This document shows positions 23,781-35,820 of a stretch of 64,000 nt of DNA, piece by piece. The notes beneath the pieces are model-generated. The model saw only the letters and a list, made by a program, of their open reading frames with translations. It was not told the DNA's origin and ran no database searches. This DNA is from Phallusia mammillata. Lineage: Eukaryota > Chordata > Ascidiacea > Phlebobranchia > Ascidiidae. Positions within the stretch are counted from its first letter, which is position 1. Every line of letters starts with the position of its first letter. Position numbers and translations under genes: made by a program. The DNA lies in the NCBI GenBank assembly GCA_003260075.1, contig QLIY01000274.1:110118-174117 (forward strand). The letters are read 5' to 3'.

Positions 23781-26700
23781 GCAAGTAGGCTAAATAAATG
23801 TCAATTTCAATTGATTATTGCATTTTAGAATTAGATCTTTGTAAACATGTTAAGCACTGAATTATTTTAGAATTAGATCTTTGTAAACATGTTAAGCACT
23901 GAATTTGTATTTAAAAATTGCAGCCATTTTCAATTTGTTTACCTTTTTCGGACGGAATATCTTTCTTGTCCACGACTTGGAGGTCTTTGTCGCCATCTTC
24001 AGTGTAATTCAATCTCGGAATTCCACTTCCTTTTTCAAACACATAGAATGGGCCTATAACGATGGGTTGTTCGCTTGAGGGAATTGCACGTCTTTTCCTT
24101 GAGGTCGGTCTCAAACACCTTTCAACATTGGCACTGCCCGGACAAGGCTAAAAATAGTTTATTTTAAAGGTTCCGATACAAATCGTTAGCTGGGTGTAAG
24201 TTGACTGAAAAATAGCTGTGTTTTGAGCAATCTGTGACACACAAAAGCTACCTGTCAATGAGACACACAACTTACCTGTTTATTCTTCGCCTGGCAGATT
24301 TGGATGTCGGCGTGGATAAAAAACTGACTTTTGCATGAAGCCAGTCTCGCCGCCCTGAACGACAGACATATTACGTGACCGATTCCGCTTTGACTTAGAA
24401 CAAAATCCAGATTGTTGACATTCTCGGTGGGCGCCATGCATCCGTCAGTCACCAGCTCAACGCCAGGAAAGAAACGGGTTTCTCCGCAGGAAAGCACCAA
24501 ACGCGAAAGGGTCGAATGCATGATACTCTGAAAAATATCAAAAATTATTGCCCCTTACATCACATCAAGTTATAATTATTATTACTCTTTTACTCTAACT
24601 TTATTGTTGTTGTAAAATGTAAAGAGAACGATTTACTGCAGCTAACTTAATGTCTACGAAGCGAATTTAGGTTGAACGCCAATTATCGGAGTTCTATCAC
24701 AATTTTATTTAGATGTTAGATCGAGTTAATTATAAATGGAATATGCAATTGGTTTGAGAGTTTCTTGTGTTGATATATCCATTAAGCAATGTCTATATGG
24801 CCAAAAAGAGACCACTTTTGTATGACAACATTGAAAAGTGTGGAAAGCTTTGGTTGTTGTTTTATTATCAAAAACCTAAAATCCCAGAACAAAATATCAC
24901 CAGATTTACCTGCATATTTGTGTTTCCTATTGGTTGGGTTGTCAAGGTGATATATACGATTTGACCGACGGTGTACACAGCTTCTCGGACTATTGACAAC
25001 CCAGTGGGACATGCAGCTGGACAGGCGGAAGTTTTACACAAGCTCACTTGTGGGGTAAATCTAACTTCTTCACTGATGGTGGGGAACTCTGTCAAACTAG
25101 GGAAAAAGAAAGATTATTAATGCTGAACGGTAAATTTGTACGTATAAGTTTTCATAACTTTGTCAATCTCAGGGAAAAAGGTGTGATTATATTTGTAACA
25201 ACATTATTGTGAGTTCTGTATATTAATGAGACGCTTTTAATTACTTCGTGAGCGCTTCTAAAGATGAAGAAACACTGCTTTAAAGAGAGAAGAGATTTTG
25301 TTGTAAGCAAGGTACGATTGATCCGCGATTTGATGACGATTTTTTCATACGATTGATGTCGAACCAATGTAAGTTTGTTATGTCGTACACGTTGTTTTGA
25401 AGTCGTAAGTTACATTTGTTTATAGTAGCCAAGCACTCAATGCTTATCAAAACGTGCAATGGTTTGTTTATACATTAACACGTTTGAGTTCAAACAAACG
25501 CCTGATCAAGTAACTACGAGTTACTAAGTTACAAACTTCTGTTTGAAAGTTTTTACTGACCAGGTGTATTTTACTTCCGTTCTGTAAAACACAGAAAAAA
25601 ATGACTTTTTAATTTCACTTACACTGGTCGAAGTGAGGAGATAAAGGTATAATCTCCGGAGTAAACACATTCGAATGTGGCGATCGGAACTGGCATATCC
25701 ATTGTGAAATCATTGGGAAAGAGATTCACCCAAATATCGCTGGAAATCGTTTCGTCCAATCCGATTTTTCGCCTTTGCATTTTTCCACACATCGAAAAAG
25801 GCGAGTAAAGCGTGATGACGTACTGGCCATTGATTGGTTGAGAGGCTGAACGTGTATTCATACAGTTTTAGTATACTTAATGGGCATGAAACATGCACTG
25901 TAAATAAGAGATTTTGGAGTGGTATTTCGATACCCCAAATGTGCAGTGCCGGGTTAAGGGTCTGCTGGCCTGTAGGCACATTTTATAAGTAGCCCGAAAA
26001 TCAGGTTGCCAACTAAAAAATTAGAATTATCAGTGTTGCCAAATCATTCTAAAGCGGCCAAAGTGTGGAAGTTTTTCAAAGGATTGATTTCTCCGTTATT
26101 TTGCTATTGTGTGATCGAAAATTCATCTTTTAGGATGAAAACTGAAAAGTGACCATACTCAAGTGTTGGTAATTTTAAATTAGGATGTCTATTTCCACCA
26201 GTCCCGTTGCATGACTGTTGCGTGACCAAACATGTATTACTCAAACATCTTTACTTGGGCGTTACAAGCATTAAAAGCATTCAAAGCATTCAATGCAAAG
26301 TTGTTTTCCATAAAATGGATATCGATCTTACTTGAGCACATTGGGGATCTACTGACAGAATCAGCGGTGCCCACAAACACTTGCATGTCGTTGCTTCCAC
26401 TTCTGGACTTGGACCTTGCAAAATCTTCTGGGACCCGAATTTCTATCGACATTGGGAGACAGTCCAAAGAAGGTGGTTCTAAAATTTTTCGTATTGCAGT
26501 AAAAACAAATGGAAAGCAAAAAAAAATTCAAACGAAGTAGGCTGCATCTAATATTGCTATCTCATAAGTAGTGTCAGTGCCCAAACTATAACTGGACCAA
26601 TATTGCTCCAAACCTTTAATACAGCAAGACCTTTCAAATAACAGTTTATAAATTGCTATTGTGATCGGTGGTATTCCAACCTTATTGCACTAGAAGTAGT

Positions 26701-29700
26701 ATAAGTATCCCTGTTTTATGAATTCATTTGGTATGTGTGCCCACAGGAAAATTTCCTATTTTTGTAAGCCTAAAAAGCTGTCAAAATGTTTGACATTCAT
26801 AGGCTTCTGGAACCTGGAATTGTACGAACCAGAGTTTTGTTTTACTGATTTAAACCGATAAACGTGACTTTTGTGTGATATTTTTTAAAAACCATATAAG
26901 ATACTGACCGATTTCGCAGTTCTTGCCAATATAACCGGACGATCCCTTGCAGACATATCCGCCAGAGTGTTGACATGATTCAATGCAATAGCACCCGTTC
27001 AAACACGGACTGGGATCACACGGGTTGACAGAATCGTCGCTTATTGCTAAAACAGAAGTTAACGAATAACAGTAATATTTCGACGGTTTGATACGTACTT
27101 AAGTTTTAAATAGTTTTTTTAGAATAGTTAGGTTTGTGGCTTAAAGCCAATAAAAACAAGTTTGAATCTATGCCTTGGCATGCACTGCAAGTGCGACTTA
27201 GAATCTTTTGGGTGGAGTTCCCCATAATCGTTGCGTTATGACTTCAAACACTGTTGGTGGAAAAAACCCTAAAAACTTTACAAATATAGCTTCTAATAAA
27301 TAAACTTACCGACTTCGCAGCTGTTACCGGTGTATGCATCAGTGCACTGGCACATCGGGGGAGCACCTTGTACCCCAATGCAAGTCCCACCGTTCAAACA
27401 GGGGTAACCCAAACATGGACAGTCCTCACAGTTCGTCCCGTAACAACCTTGTGTACACGAACAAAAATAACTTCCTCCCTGCATGTTTTGGCATGTGCCA
27501 CCATTTTTACATGTGCTTGGGTACATAGTGCAGAATTCCACGCAAGACTCACACCTGTCTCCGTAACACAAGGCCGTGCAACTACAGTCAACGCCGTTCG
27601 CGTTTTCAGTACAGGTTCCGCCGTTTTGACAAGTGCCCATGCCGCATTTTTGAGGGCAAACTTCGCATCGGTTTCCCGTACAACCGTCCTTACAGAGGCA
27701 AATAAAATTCCCTACCGGAAACGGCGTAGGAAATTGCTCACAAGTACCTCCGTTAAGGCAGAGATTCGGATCGAGGTCACACGGCAAGAGACAAACTTCA
27801 CATCGATCGCCTTGGCAGTTGTCATAGCATTGACAGGTCACACTGCCATTTTGGTTGATGCACGTCCCACTGTTAAAACAGGGGTCACCCAAACATGGAC
27901 AGTCCTCACAGCTGTTACCATAGCAACCTTGTGTACAGGAACAAAAATAACCTCCTCCCTGCCTATTTTGGCATGTGCCACTATTTTTACATGTGCTTGG
28001 GTACATAGTGCAGAATTCGACACAAGACTCACACCTGTCTCCGTAACACAAGGCCGTGCAACTACAGTTAACGCCGTTAACGCCGTTAACGTTTTCAATA
28101 CAGGTTCCGCCATTCTGACAAGTGTCCATGCCGCATTTCTGTGGGCAAACTTCGCATCGGTTACCCGTACAACCGTCCCTGCAGAGGCACGTGAAATCCC
28201 CTACCGGAGACGGCATAGGAAATTGCTCACAAGTACCTCCGTTAAGGCACATACCTGGATTAAGGTCACACGGCAGTTGACAAGCATCACATCGATCGCC
28301 TTTGCAGTTGTCATAGCATTGACAGGTCAAATTGCCACCTTGGTTGGTGCAGGTGCCAGCGTTTCGGCAGTAGCCGACACAGGGATCAACGCATGTCTCG
28401 CATTGCGCACCATTGCAGTGTTGAGGACACTGGCAACGAAATTTTCCCATTGGCTGGTCGAGGCACGTGCCACCGTTCACGCACGCCAATGGATGACTGT
28501 CACAGTAGCTGCATTGGCCACAGTCAACTCCCGAGCAACCGGTAGGGCATGCGCACACAGAGTTTCCACCTTGGATTTGTTTGCATATGTGACCCACTGG
28601 GCAGGCTATATTAGGCATGTCGCATGTCCCGGCAGTACACGTCTCACAATGCTGCCCTGAACAGTTATCTGTACAAAGACACTGGTACGTCAACCCAGTG
28701 TTGTTGCAACTGCCATTGTTCTGACACACTGTCGGATTTACAACGCAGTAAGGTGAACAGGTCTCACAGACATTACCGTTGCAGTTAACCGGACACTGGC
28801 ATGAACCCGAAGCGATTGCAAGGGTGCATTGGCCACCGTTTTGGCAAAGGCAGTCAGCGCAAGTGTTACCCGTGTACGGGAAAATGCATGTGCAGGAGGA
28901 TACATGCGTGTTTCGATCGTGTGAGCATATACCACGGTTCAAACAAGGATTCGCTACCATGCAATTGTCAACGTGCATGCAGGTATCGCCATAATAGCCC
29001 TCGGCACACATGCATTTTGTGACTTGAATCGTTCTGTTGGTCTGGCAGGTGCCACCGTTTCGGCATATGCCGGGTACCGCGACGCAGTGGTCTACGAACT
29101 GACAAAACTCGCCATATCTGCCAATGGTTGTGCAATTGCAGATTATGATTCTGTCGATCGGGTTACTGCAGGGTTGAGAATGGCATGGATTATGCTTGGC
29201 ACAATAATCTGTACATACAGGAATAGGTGTTAGGTGTTACAAAAGTAATGTCTCGGTTAATTCAGAATCAGATTACAATAACTGTATGTTTTATATGATG
29301 TTGTCTACTTGTTTTAAATTATGATAAAAAGGGTATTTAAGTTTGAAAGGGAACGAAAAACTATACTTTAATAAAAATGCTGCGCTGATGAAGCAATGTA
29401 TTTTCCACCCATTTTTGAGGATTTAACTGTGTTCTAAGTTGAACAGAGTGTGTGCTAGCGTATTGTTAGATATAATCTTCAGATAATATCAACAATTTGG
29501 TCCTTAGTACGTTTTCAAGCAGACATACCTATATCGTCGCAGATGACACCCTTGTATCCCACATCGCATTTGCATTCGAACTGAGTTGGCATTGAACATG
29601 TGCCGTGCACACACGGGTTGGGAAGACATTGGTCGCAACCGTCATACCTAAATTTAACTTCACGATAAGATAAAATACTAAAACAATGAATTGGTTGTGC

Positions 29701-32700
29701 TTACAATCAATTTATAATTTACACCAGAGGTTCTTAAACTTTTTTTATTGCGACGCCCCTGGAAAAGTTTTCTGGACTTGCGACGCACCAGTAAATCAAA
29801 GTTAATGAGGAAACTTATTATTAAAGTTATGTGCATTGATACAACAACAAAAAGCCACGAAACGCAACTATTCTGCGACGCCCTTGGAAAACTGAAACAA
29901 CCCACCAGGGCGTTGCGACGCACAGTTTGAGAACTACTGATTTACACAATATATTTGGCTACAACTTTCAAAGAACAGACTTAATACAGTGTTCAATATA
30001 CTACACGTTTTATCAACTAACAAAAAAATCGGTTAGTTGACAGTCCACAACTTAAATAAATCTGAGTCAAATGTTACTATTGCGGTGATTTAGATTTGCG
30101 TTTACGCTAAGGTGTTTTCAAAATATAAGTGTTAACAGACTTTTGTTCAAACAATATGATACCTTACTATGTAATAATTACATGAAATGACGATGCAATT
30201 TATGCAAATAAGTTTATACAGTCAGTGATGCTGCTTTAAGGAATTTTGCATAGTGTTGCTGTTCGGTTTAGTTTAGTATGAAGCGACTTAATCTTTTTTG
30301 CATGCATGGCTCTGGAAACGTTTATAAGAATTTTGCGTTGTTAATGCAGGTGAACTGAAGAAAACATGTAATACTATGTGGACAACGTGGCTCGTGTTTT
30401 CTGGATACAACACTTAGTTATTGTTTGATGTTTTAAGTTCGGGATATTGAAAGTTTAGGCATTAATTTCATACACTAAAAAGTTCCAAACTTTCGCAAAA
30501 CAGCATATTCGGTGAAAACGTTTCGGCCATCCGAAACTTTGGTGCATCACAGGTACATTGTGAACATTTAAAATCTGTTTTCTTCATAACTTACGCGTCA
30601 ATGAGAGCCGTGTTTAATGCATCGTTTCCCGCCATCTCGGATGAAACTTGAAATTCAACGTAATCGCTAAATGGCCGTGATGTTAAAGATTTTAGTTGAT
30701 CCCGTGAATTTTGAGCCTCGCCCACCGCCACCACAAACACACTGATTCCCGCAGTTTGTATTTTATCCCTGGCTGCTTGAAATAGAAAATCGCTTCCGAT
30801 TTGAGTGAACGTGATGAATATGAGGACCTGAGATTGAAAGTACAGTGTAAGATTGTTTATGTGTTCTTCTATTTTTTTCTGTAAATAGAATCATAATATT
30901 TTTTTGGTCACGGCACACTTTGAAACTATTGACTTGATACAGGCGTTTCACGATGCATTGGGAAAAAATGATTTAAAACAAAATAACCTTTTTAGCCTCA
31001 CGATCCGTCATCCCCGCCGGTTGGGTAGACAGCTGCTGTTTGGCAAATGCTAACGCCTCAGCTGTGTTTAACTTATATCCAGAGGCTAGCGGCGTCTCGG
31101 TCAGTAGGGTTTGCTGGAGGCCGAGATGACTTGTGCCTGATGTGAAGTTTGAAACGATGTAAGTGTGGTTGATGAAACGCAATAGGGCAGTCTGAAATTG
31201 TTTAGTATAGATACAGATTATCATTTAATACATTAGATCAATAATGTAAGATCAATAATGTAACCATTTTATGTGAAGGTTTGTTGACTCCTAAGATACT
31301 TTTGAGTCTATGTCTAAAGCATTCACAAACTGCGTGTATGCTTCAGTACTGATCTCAGTAATGAATTTTTGTTCATCTCAACTGTAATTCATATTGTTTA
31401 AAAGTTGGTTTATTAACATATTTGTAAGTAGTATAGCTACCTCACTAAATAAAGGAAAATAAAGAAGTAAACAGAAAGAAATCGAAATAATAATGTTTAC
31501 CCTGGTCTTGCTTGCTCCCATCTCGAAAGCACGTGACAAATATAGAACAAAATCGATAGTATTGTAAAAATTGTTTGGCCAGGATTCAGTTGTAAGTGAT
31601 GTGTCATATAGAATCGAAATGTCCAAAATCTTTTCGGCAGCTACGCAATCTGTAATTGTTCAAGGACTTTTAATCGAATGCTGTTCTCAGATTTATTAAA
31701 AGAGTTTGTTTAGAAAATCTAGGCCTACCATATCTCTTTATTGTGTGCTAAAACGCTTTGGTAATTCAATAATTTACATGGGAATTTAGTAACATTAATA
31801 ATAACTTTATTGTAGAATAAAATCAACCGAAATTTTTATGATCAAAACGAATTTAGACTTTTTGGGTTCATTTTATATTTGTTAACTTAAAGTTATTTAT
31901 TGACGAAAGGTTACTGATTAATATACTGTTTAATATGTTTCATAGCACGCGTTAGAATACCAAAAACTTTTTTGGTTTTAATGGTATAGGTTAAAAGATC
32001 ATCTGCTTATTGAGCCACACCTAAAAGGGATTGGAAAAGTTATCAAAAAAACTGGTCAATATTATGATTTAGCTAAGTCTATGACGGTTTAAAAAAATCA
32101 GTCAAATTTCTGGTTTTTGTCTTTTTTGCAGTGTACAACCGGATTTCGTAGTAAAGGGTAAATGTTATTGGTGTTTGGTTCTACACTTACAGTTCGGGGG
32201 TAAAGGCAGCTGATCAATTGTAGTTTGGTATAAAGATCGGCTTTCTATTTTTGCTTCAAATGCTTTTGTATCGACAAGTTGAAAAGGTTCCGAAAAACCT
32301 GCATAAAATTAATGGTTAATTGTTTCAAGAAATAATATAATATAGTATTTCACCGAAATTTAAAACATCTTACCTTCGTGGATAAACATCACAAGCAGAA
32401 GAAACGTGTACAATCTAAAAAAAGGACTTTGAAATTAAGTTAAGGGTCGAATTAGTATTACGAGTTGAATGTTTTTATTCTCAGGAGTTTTTGTCATTTA
32501 ACTCTTTTAGGTTATATACACCATAAGGATTCAGCCGGATCGTACCGGTTCTATAATACCGTCCTACAAAGTTTTATGAGATCAGCGAACCGGTTAGCAT
32601 TACTGGGACTTTTTGTAACAGAACTGGCTGGAATTTTTTTGTGATAGAACCGGGTGACAAATATTTTAAATCCCACCACTTTAAGCAATATCACCCAATA

Positions 32701-33251
32701 ACATGTTAGGCTAGAAAATTAGAAAATTACTTTTAAACGAACGTATCTAGTCGAGCTCGAAGTTTTAGAAATACAATTTTTTGTGCAGGTCATCTTTACA
32801 AGTAGAGGTCAGATATTAATTTGACGCCGCCCGGGGTAACCCTGGTTTGTGTTTCACGGGTTTGATCAAAATTAATGACAAGACTGGTATTTAGTAACCT
32901 TAGTTTGTATAAAAAGGCACCAAAGTCAAGCGCAATCATTTTTGCGTCAGTAGTGGCGAAATTACAGACGCCCATGAAATGCTGTATTGATATTTTCTTC
33001 GTAAACCTAACTTTAATCGTTAGATATACGAACTAAAGTAAAATGGTGGTAACTAATATGTTACCAATGATTATGAAAGGGATAATACAAATAAAACCCG
33101 AGGGTACTGCAACATCCATTTTTGTGTCATTACATTAGGACAGTTACTTTGTACTTAAGTTGAGATTTTGTCTGTATTACCCAAATTTTGTCTGTATTAC
33201 TTTTGTCTGCAGTTTAATTACCACTTACCTGTAAGCGAACGAGAAGGCCAT
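23600..33251 (-). CDS. VWA-EGF(18)-ZP transmembrane protein, egg-coat-like
   Basis: Fifteen exons in transcript order: 33229-33251, 32374-32414, 32191-32298, 31501-31649, 30988-31191, 30595-30827, 29529-29647, 27310-29208, 26909-27046, 26332-26478, 25623-25845, 24910-25096, 24276-24527, 23943-24147, 23600-23733. They total 4062 nt (1353 residues) with all phases consistent. Signal peptide at about 1-24 (MAFSFAYRLYTFLLLVMF). VWA domain at about 55-250, with MIDAS-like DTSLT. EGF-like modules at about 253-970: one in exon 7, sixteen in exon 8, one in exon 9. ZP domain at about 975-1245. Furin-type site SRKRR near 1260. One transmembrane segment (YVLVALFIFVILAALVCAY) and a 15-residue tail. Ascidian vitelline-coat proteins of the HrVC70/CiVC57 type combine EGF, VWA and ZP parts, so a sperm-binding egg-coat role is plausible. 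Epithelial ZP proteins are the alternative. Confidence 0.9.
23823..23906. repeat. Two tandem copies of a 42-bp unit
   Basis: The unit containing TTTTAGAATTAGATCTTTG and ACATGTTAAGCACTGAATT occurs twice without a poly-C joint, in the intron before the last exon of the VWA/EGF/ZP gene. Confidence 0.85.
27385..28345 (-). repeat. 480-bp tandem duplication of a four-EGF block
   Basis: Within the 1.9-kb EGF exon, the block coding the last four modules recurs 480 bp away as modules 8 to 12. Shared residues include CEDCPCLG, GDRCESCVEFCTMYPSTCKN, CTGNRCEVCPQKCGM and CQCYDNC. The copies stay in frame and differ by scattered substitutions and a short indel (GVNGVN against GV). There is no poly-C joint, so this looks like a genuine recent internal duplication. 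Confidence 0.88.
29725..29939. mobile_element. hAT-like MITE with perfect 8-bp target duplication
   Basis: The ends are CAGAGGTTCTTAAACT and AGTTTGAGAACTACTG (inverted). ATTTACAC occurs directly on both sides (29717-29724 and 29940-29947). The interior reads GCGACGCCCCTGG and TTGCGACGCAC near the two ends. It is non-coding and lies in an intron of the VWA/EGF/ZP gene. Confidence 0.88.
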
Positions 33252-34038
33252 CGCTGCTTTGTCACTCAACACAGCTGTGGGAAAACTACTGAAAACGCAA
33301 AACAACTAGAAACAAGCAAACCCCAACAACTTGAACGGACAGGTACAGCACCACAAATGAACGGAGAAGAACTGAACCACGCTGTGGTGTGGAACTCTGG
33401 AATTTGCAGTAATTGAAGTAATCACGTCGCTTGGCTTTAAGCAGACGCGTGTTGTTTCAAGCCTTCGGCATTGCATAAAAGCTTGTGCACTTAATTGTTT
33501 TGTCTGTGGCTCGGGTCTAGAGGTAAAGAAGCTTTCCCAAATCTGCGTTTTTAGTGTGATTAAATATAAATTGGGTGTTGTGTAATGGTAAAATACTGTG
33601 CAATTGCTAAGACACAAAATCAAGGAAAAGTAAACTTATGTGTCAGGTAATATACCAAACCCGGCTAAAATGTAAGTATCGTCTGGTATGCATCAAAACT
33701 GACAAATATATGTAAATCATGAATGCTGCAATAAAACGGGAAAAATGTACATTCATAATCACAGTAACGTACTTATATGTGGTATAATAGGGGGACATGT
33801 GGTATAAAAAAGAACGTAACGTACATTCTTAGATGTTGAAGCACAAAACGCAATTTTCAGTTCAGGTGATTGCAGTTCACCGGTTTCCTCTAAAACATTT
33901 GAGCTTTTTTGAAAAGCTGTAAAGCAGCGGTCGGGGATATCTCGCAAGCCATATGTGGCTCTTTCGATGACTGCGTCTGACTCGCTGACGAATATTAGTT
34001 TGCAATTGTAACACAATAACAAATAATATTATCTAAGA

Positions 34039-34532
34039 CAGTGGTTCTCAACCTTTTTTCTTTCGTGGCCCATTTTTACTCCTCAAAAATTCTGTGGCCC
34101 AGTAAATTTTTATGAAAGAAAACAACAACTATAAACTAGGTTCAGAAAAAAGCAGAACGTATTTCAAACAGATTATCATAAAACAGCACTTTCCCTTGTT
34201 TCAATCAAGCACTTTCAGTTATGACCGAGTAATTGGACAATTGACATGCTGCTATTATCTGACTTTATTGTAATCATAAAGTAGTTTATTACATCATAAA
34301 CATAAAGTGTTGCAGAAACTCAAAGTAACTTTATGCCGTAAATAGTTAAATTCAAATTAATTTACATTTCTTCTCAATTTCTCCCCAAGCCATTATTTTT
34401 GTAAAACTGAGTGTAGCGACACAAATGAAACTAAATTCTTAGAAAAGGCTTTCTATTTGATTGGTCTGTGGCCCAATGAAAATGCTTCCATGGCCCACCA
34501 GTGGGCCATGGCCCACTGGTTGAGAACCGCTG
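34039..34532. mobile_element. hAT-like MITE with perfect 8-bp target duplication
   Basis: The left end is CAGTGGTTCTCAACC and the right end is its near-complement GGTTGAGAACCGCTG. ATCTAAGA flanks both sides (34031-34038 and 34533-34540). Subterminal inverted words TGGCCCA and TGGGCCA are also present. It is non-coding and about 494 bp long. Confidence 0.92.
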
Positions 34533-35628
34533 ATCTAAGATGAATCAATTCATACTTTGGATCAGCCCTGAAGCAGCGAGGAAGACCAGGGATCACGACA
34601 TACTAATTGAAATGCACGGAAAACCGGCTTGATTCGGCATTACGTCTTTAATGGGCCTGCATGGCATACCATGACAAATAATACGCTGTATTAAATACAT
34701 CTGTCATTTTTCATGGCTCTTGCGAAAATACCTTTTTTGAAACGCGTGACAACATTGGCTTTATCAACTAAAAAGGTTCCCGCCTTTTTTTAGCCAAACT
34801 AACATGAGTTTTTATAACGTTGCGTTTGACATTTGCGACACACGCAAATACAAATGATGCAATTTCGAGACGGAACTTCGTGCGGTATGCAGGAGGAACG
34901 CAACACGTTCTATGACGCGAAACGCTTTATCAAGTGACCATATCATGAACTCATCGATTATTATAGGAAGTACGTTAACTAAGCTAAGGAAGTGACTCAC
35001 GTGGTGATACGTTAACAGTAAAGTTTCAAAACAAACAGCTGCTATTAAAATCTTCAGTTTCGCAACTTAGAGCGGAAAAAAATGGTCGTAATGTTGAATT
35101 GTGAATTAGTTTGTGCAGTAGTTGCAGTAAGGCAAATAGTGCCAGTGATATTTAAAGTGGAACTGTAATTGATTTTCTGCAGTAAGACAAAAAGCTTATC
35201 GCTTATTAATTTGCAAACAGCAGTCAACCCGAATTATAAAATCACTGTTATAGTTAATTAACTATTTAACCCTTAAGGGTTGTATACCATCAAGCTAGTC
35301 AAGCTGGTGGCCCACGCGAATCTGTTATACATGTTATACATGAGAAATAAGTTACTATAACATATATAGTAGGCTATTAAAACACCTCGTAAGTAAAGTA
35401 TATAGTAACGGTAACCTAATAAAATTACATGTAGAAATGTCTGTTTAAAATTATTTATCAACTATAACAGTGATGACCTTACATGTTGTTGTTGTTGTAA
35501 GCATGAAGTTTTTACTTGTGTGAGACAAGTTGTGTAGCTATGTTTTAATATGTACATCCAGGGTTTTTTAAGGGGTTCTCCAGCGGTTTCCCAAAATTTG
35601 CCAGTGGCCTAATAAATAATTCGTTTAA

Positions 35629-35679
35629 GCAAACATGGCTATTTTTTGGTATTNGCAAATATGGCTATTTTTTGGTATT
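35629..35679. repeat. 25-bp duplication around an ambiguous base
   Basis: GCAAACATGGCTATTTTTTG occurs at 35629 and again at 35655 with one change. A single N (35654) lies exactly between. This resembles the ten-C joints and points to unresolved joining of two sequence versions. Confidence 0.85.
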
Positions 35680-35820
35680 TAAATGAAACACTTGCGGTCT
35701 CTTAAAACTACTTAGCGGTCACCCAAACCAAACCTTAAAAAAAACCTGCGTACATCCATGAATTATTTAGTCCTTATGTTACATTACAGCGCTTTAATTT
35801 CAGGCAATATCCAAACTAGA

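Larger units (their letters stand above)
33252..35820. other. Intergenic, VWA/EGF/ZP to Ly6-like
   Basis: No gene was recognised. The stretch holds a hAT-like MITE (34039-34532) and the only N in the window (35654), which is itself flanked by a 25-bp direct duplication. The promoters of the two divergent neighbours should lie here. Confidence 0.6.

Noticed and set aside
27368..28660. 430-codon open frame on the + strand
   Set aside because: It is the mirror of the Cys-rich EGF exon on the minus strand. The minus frame has the EGF cysteine pattern, splice sites and phase; the + frame has no recognisable domain.
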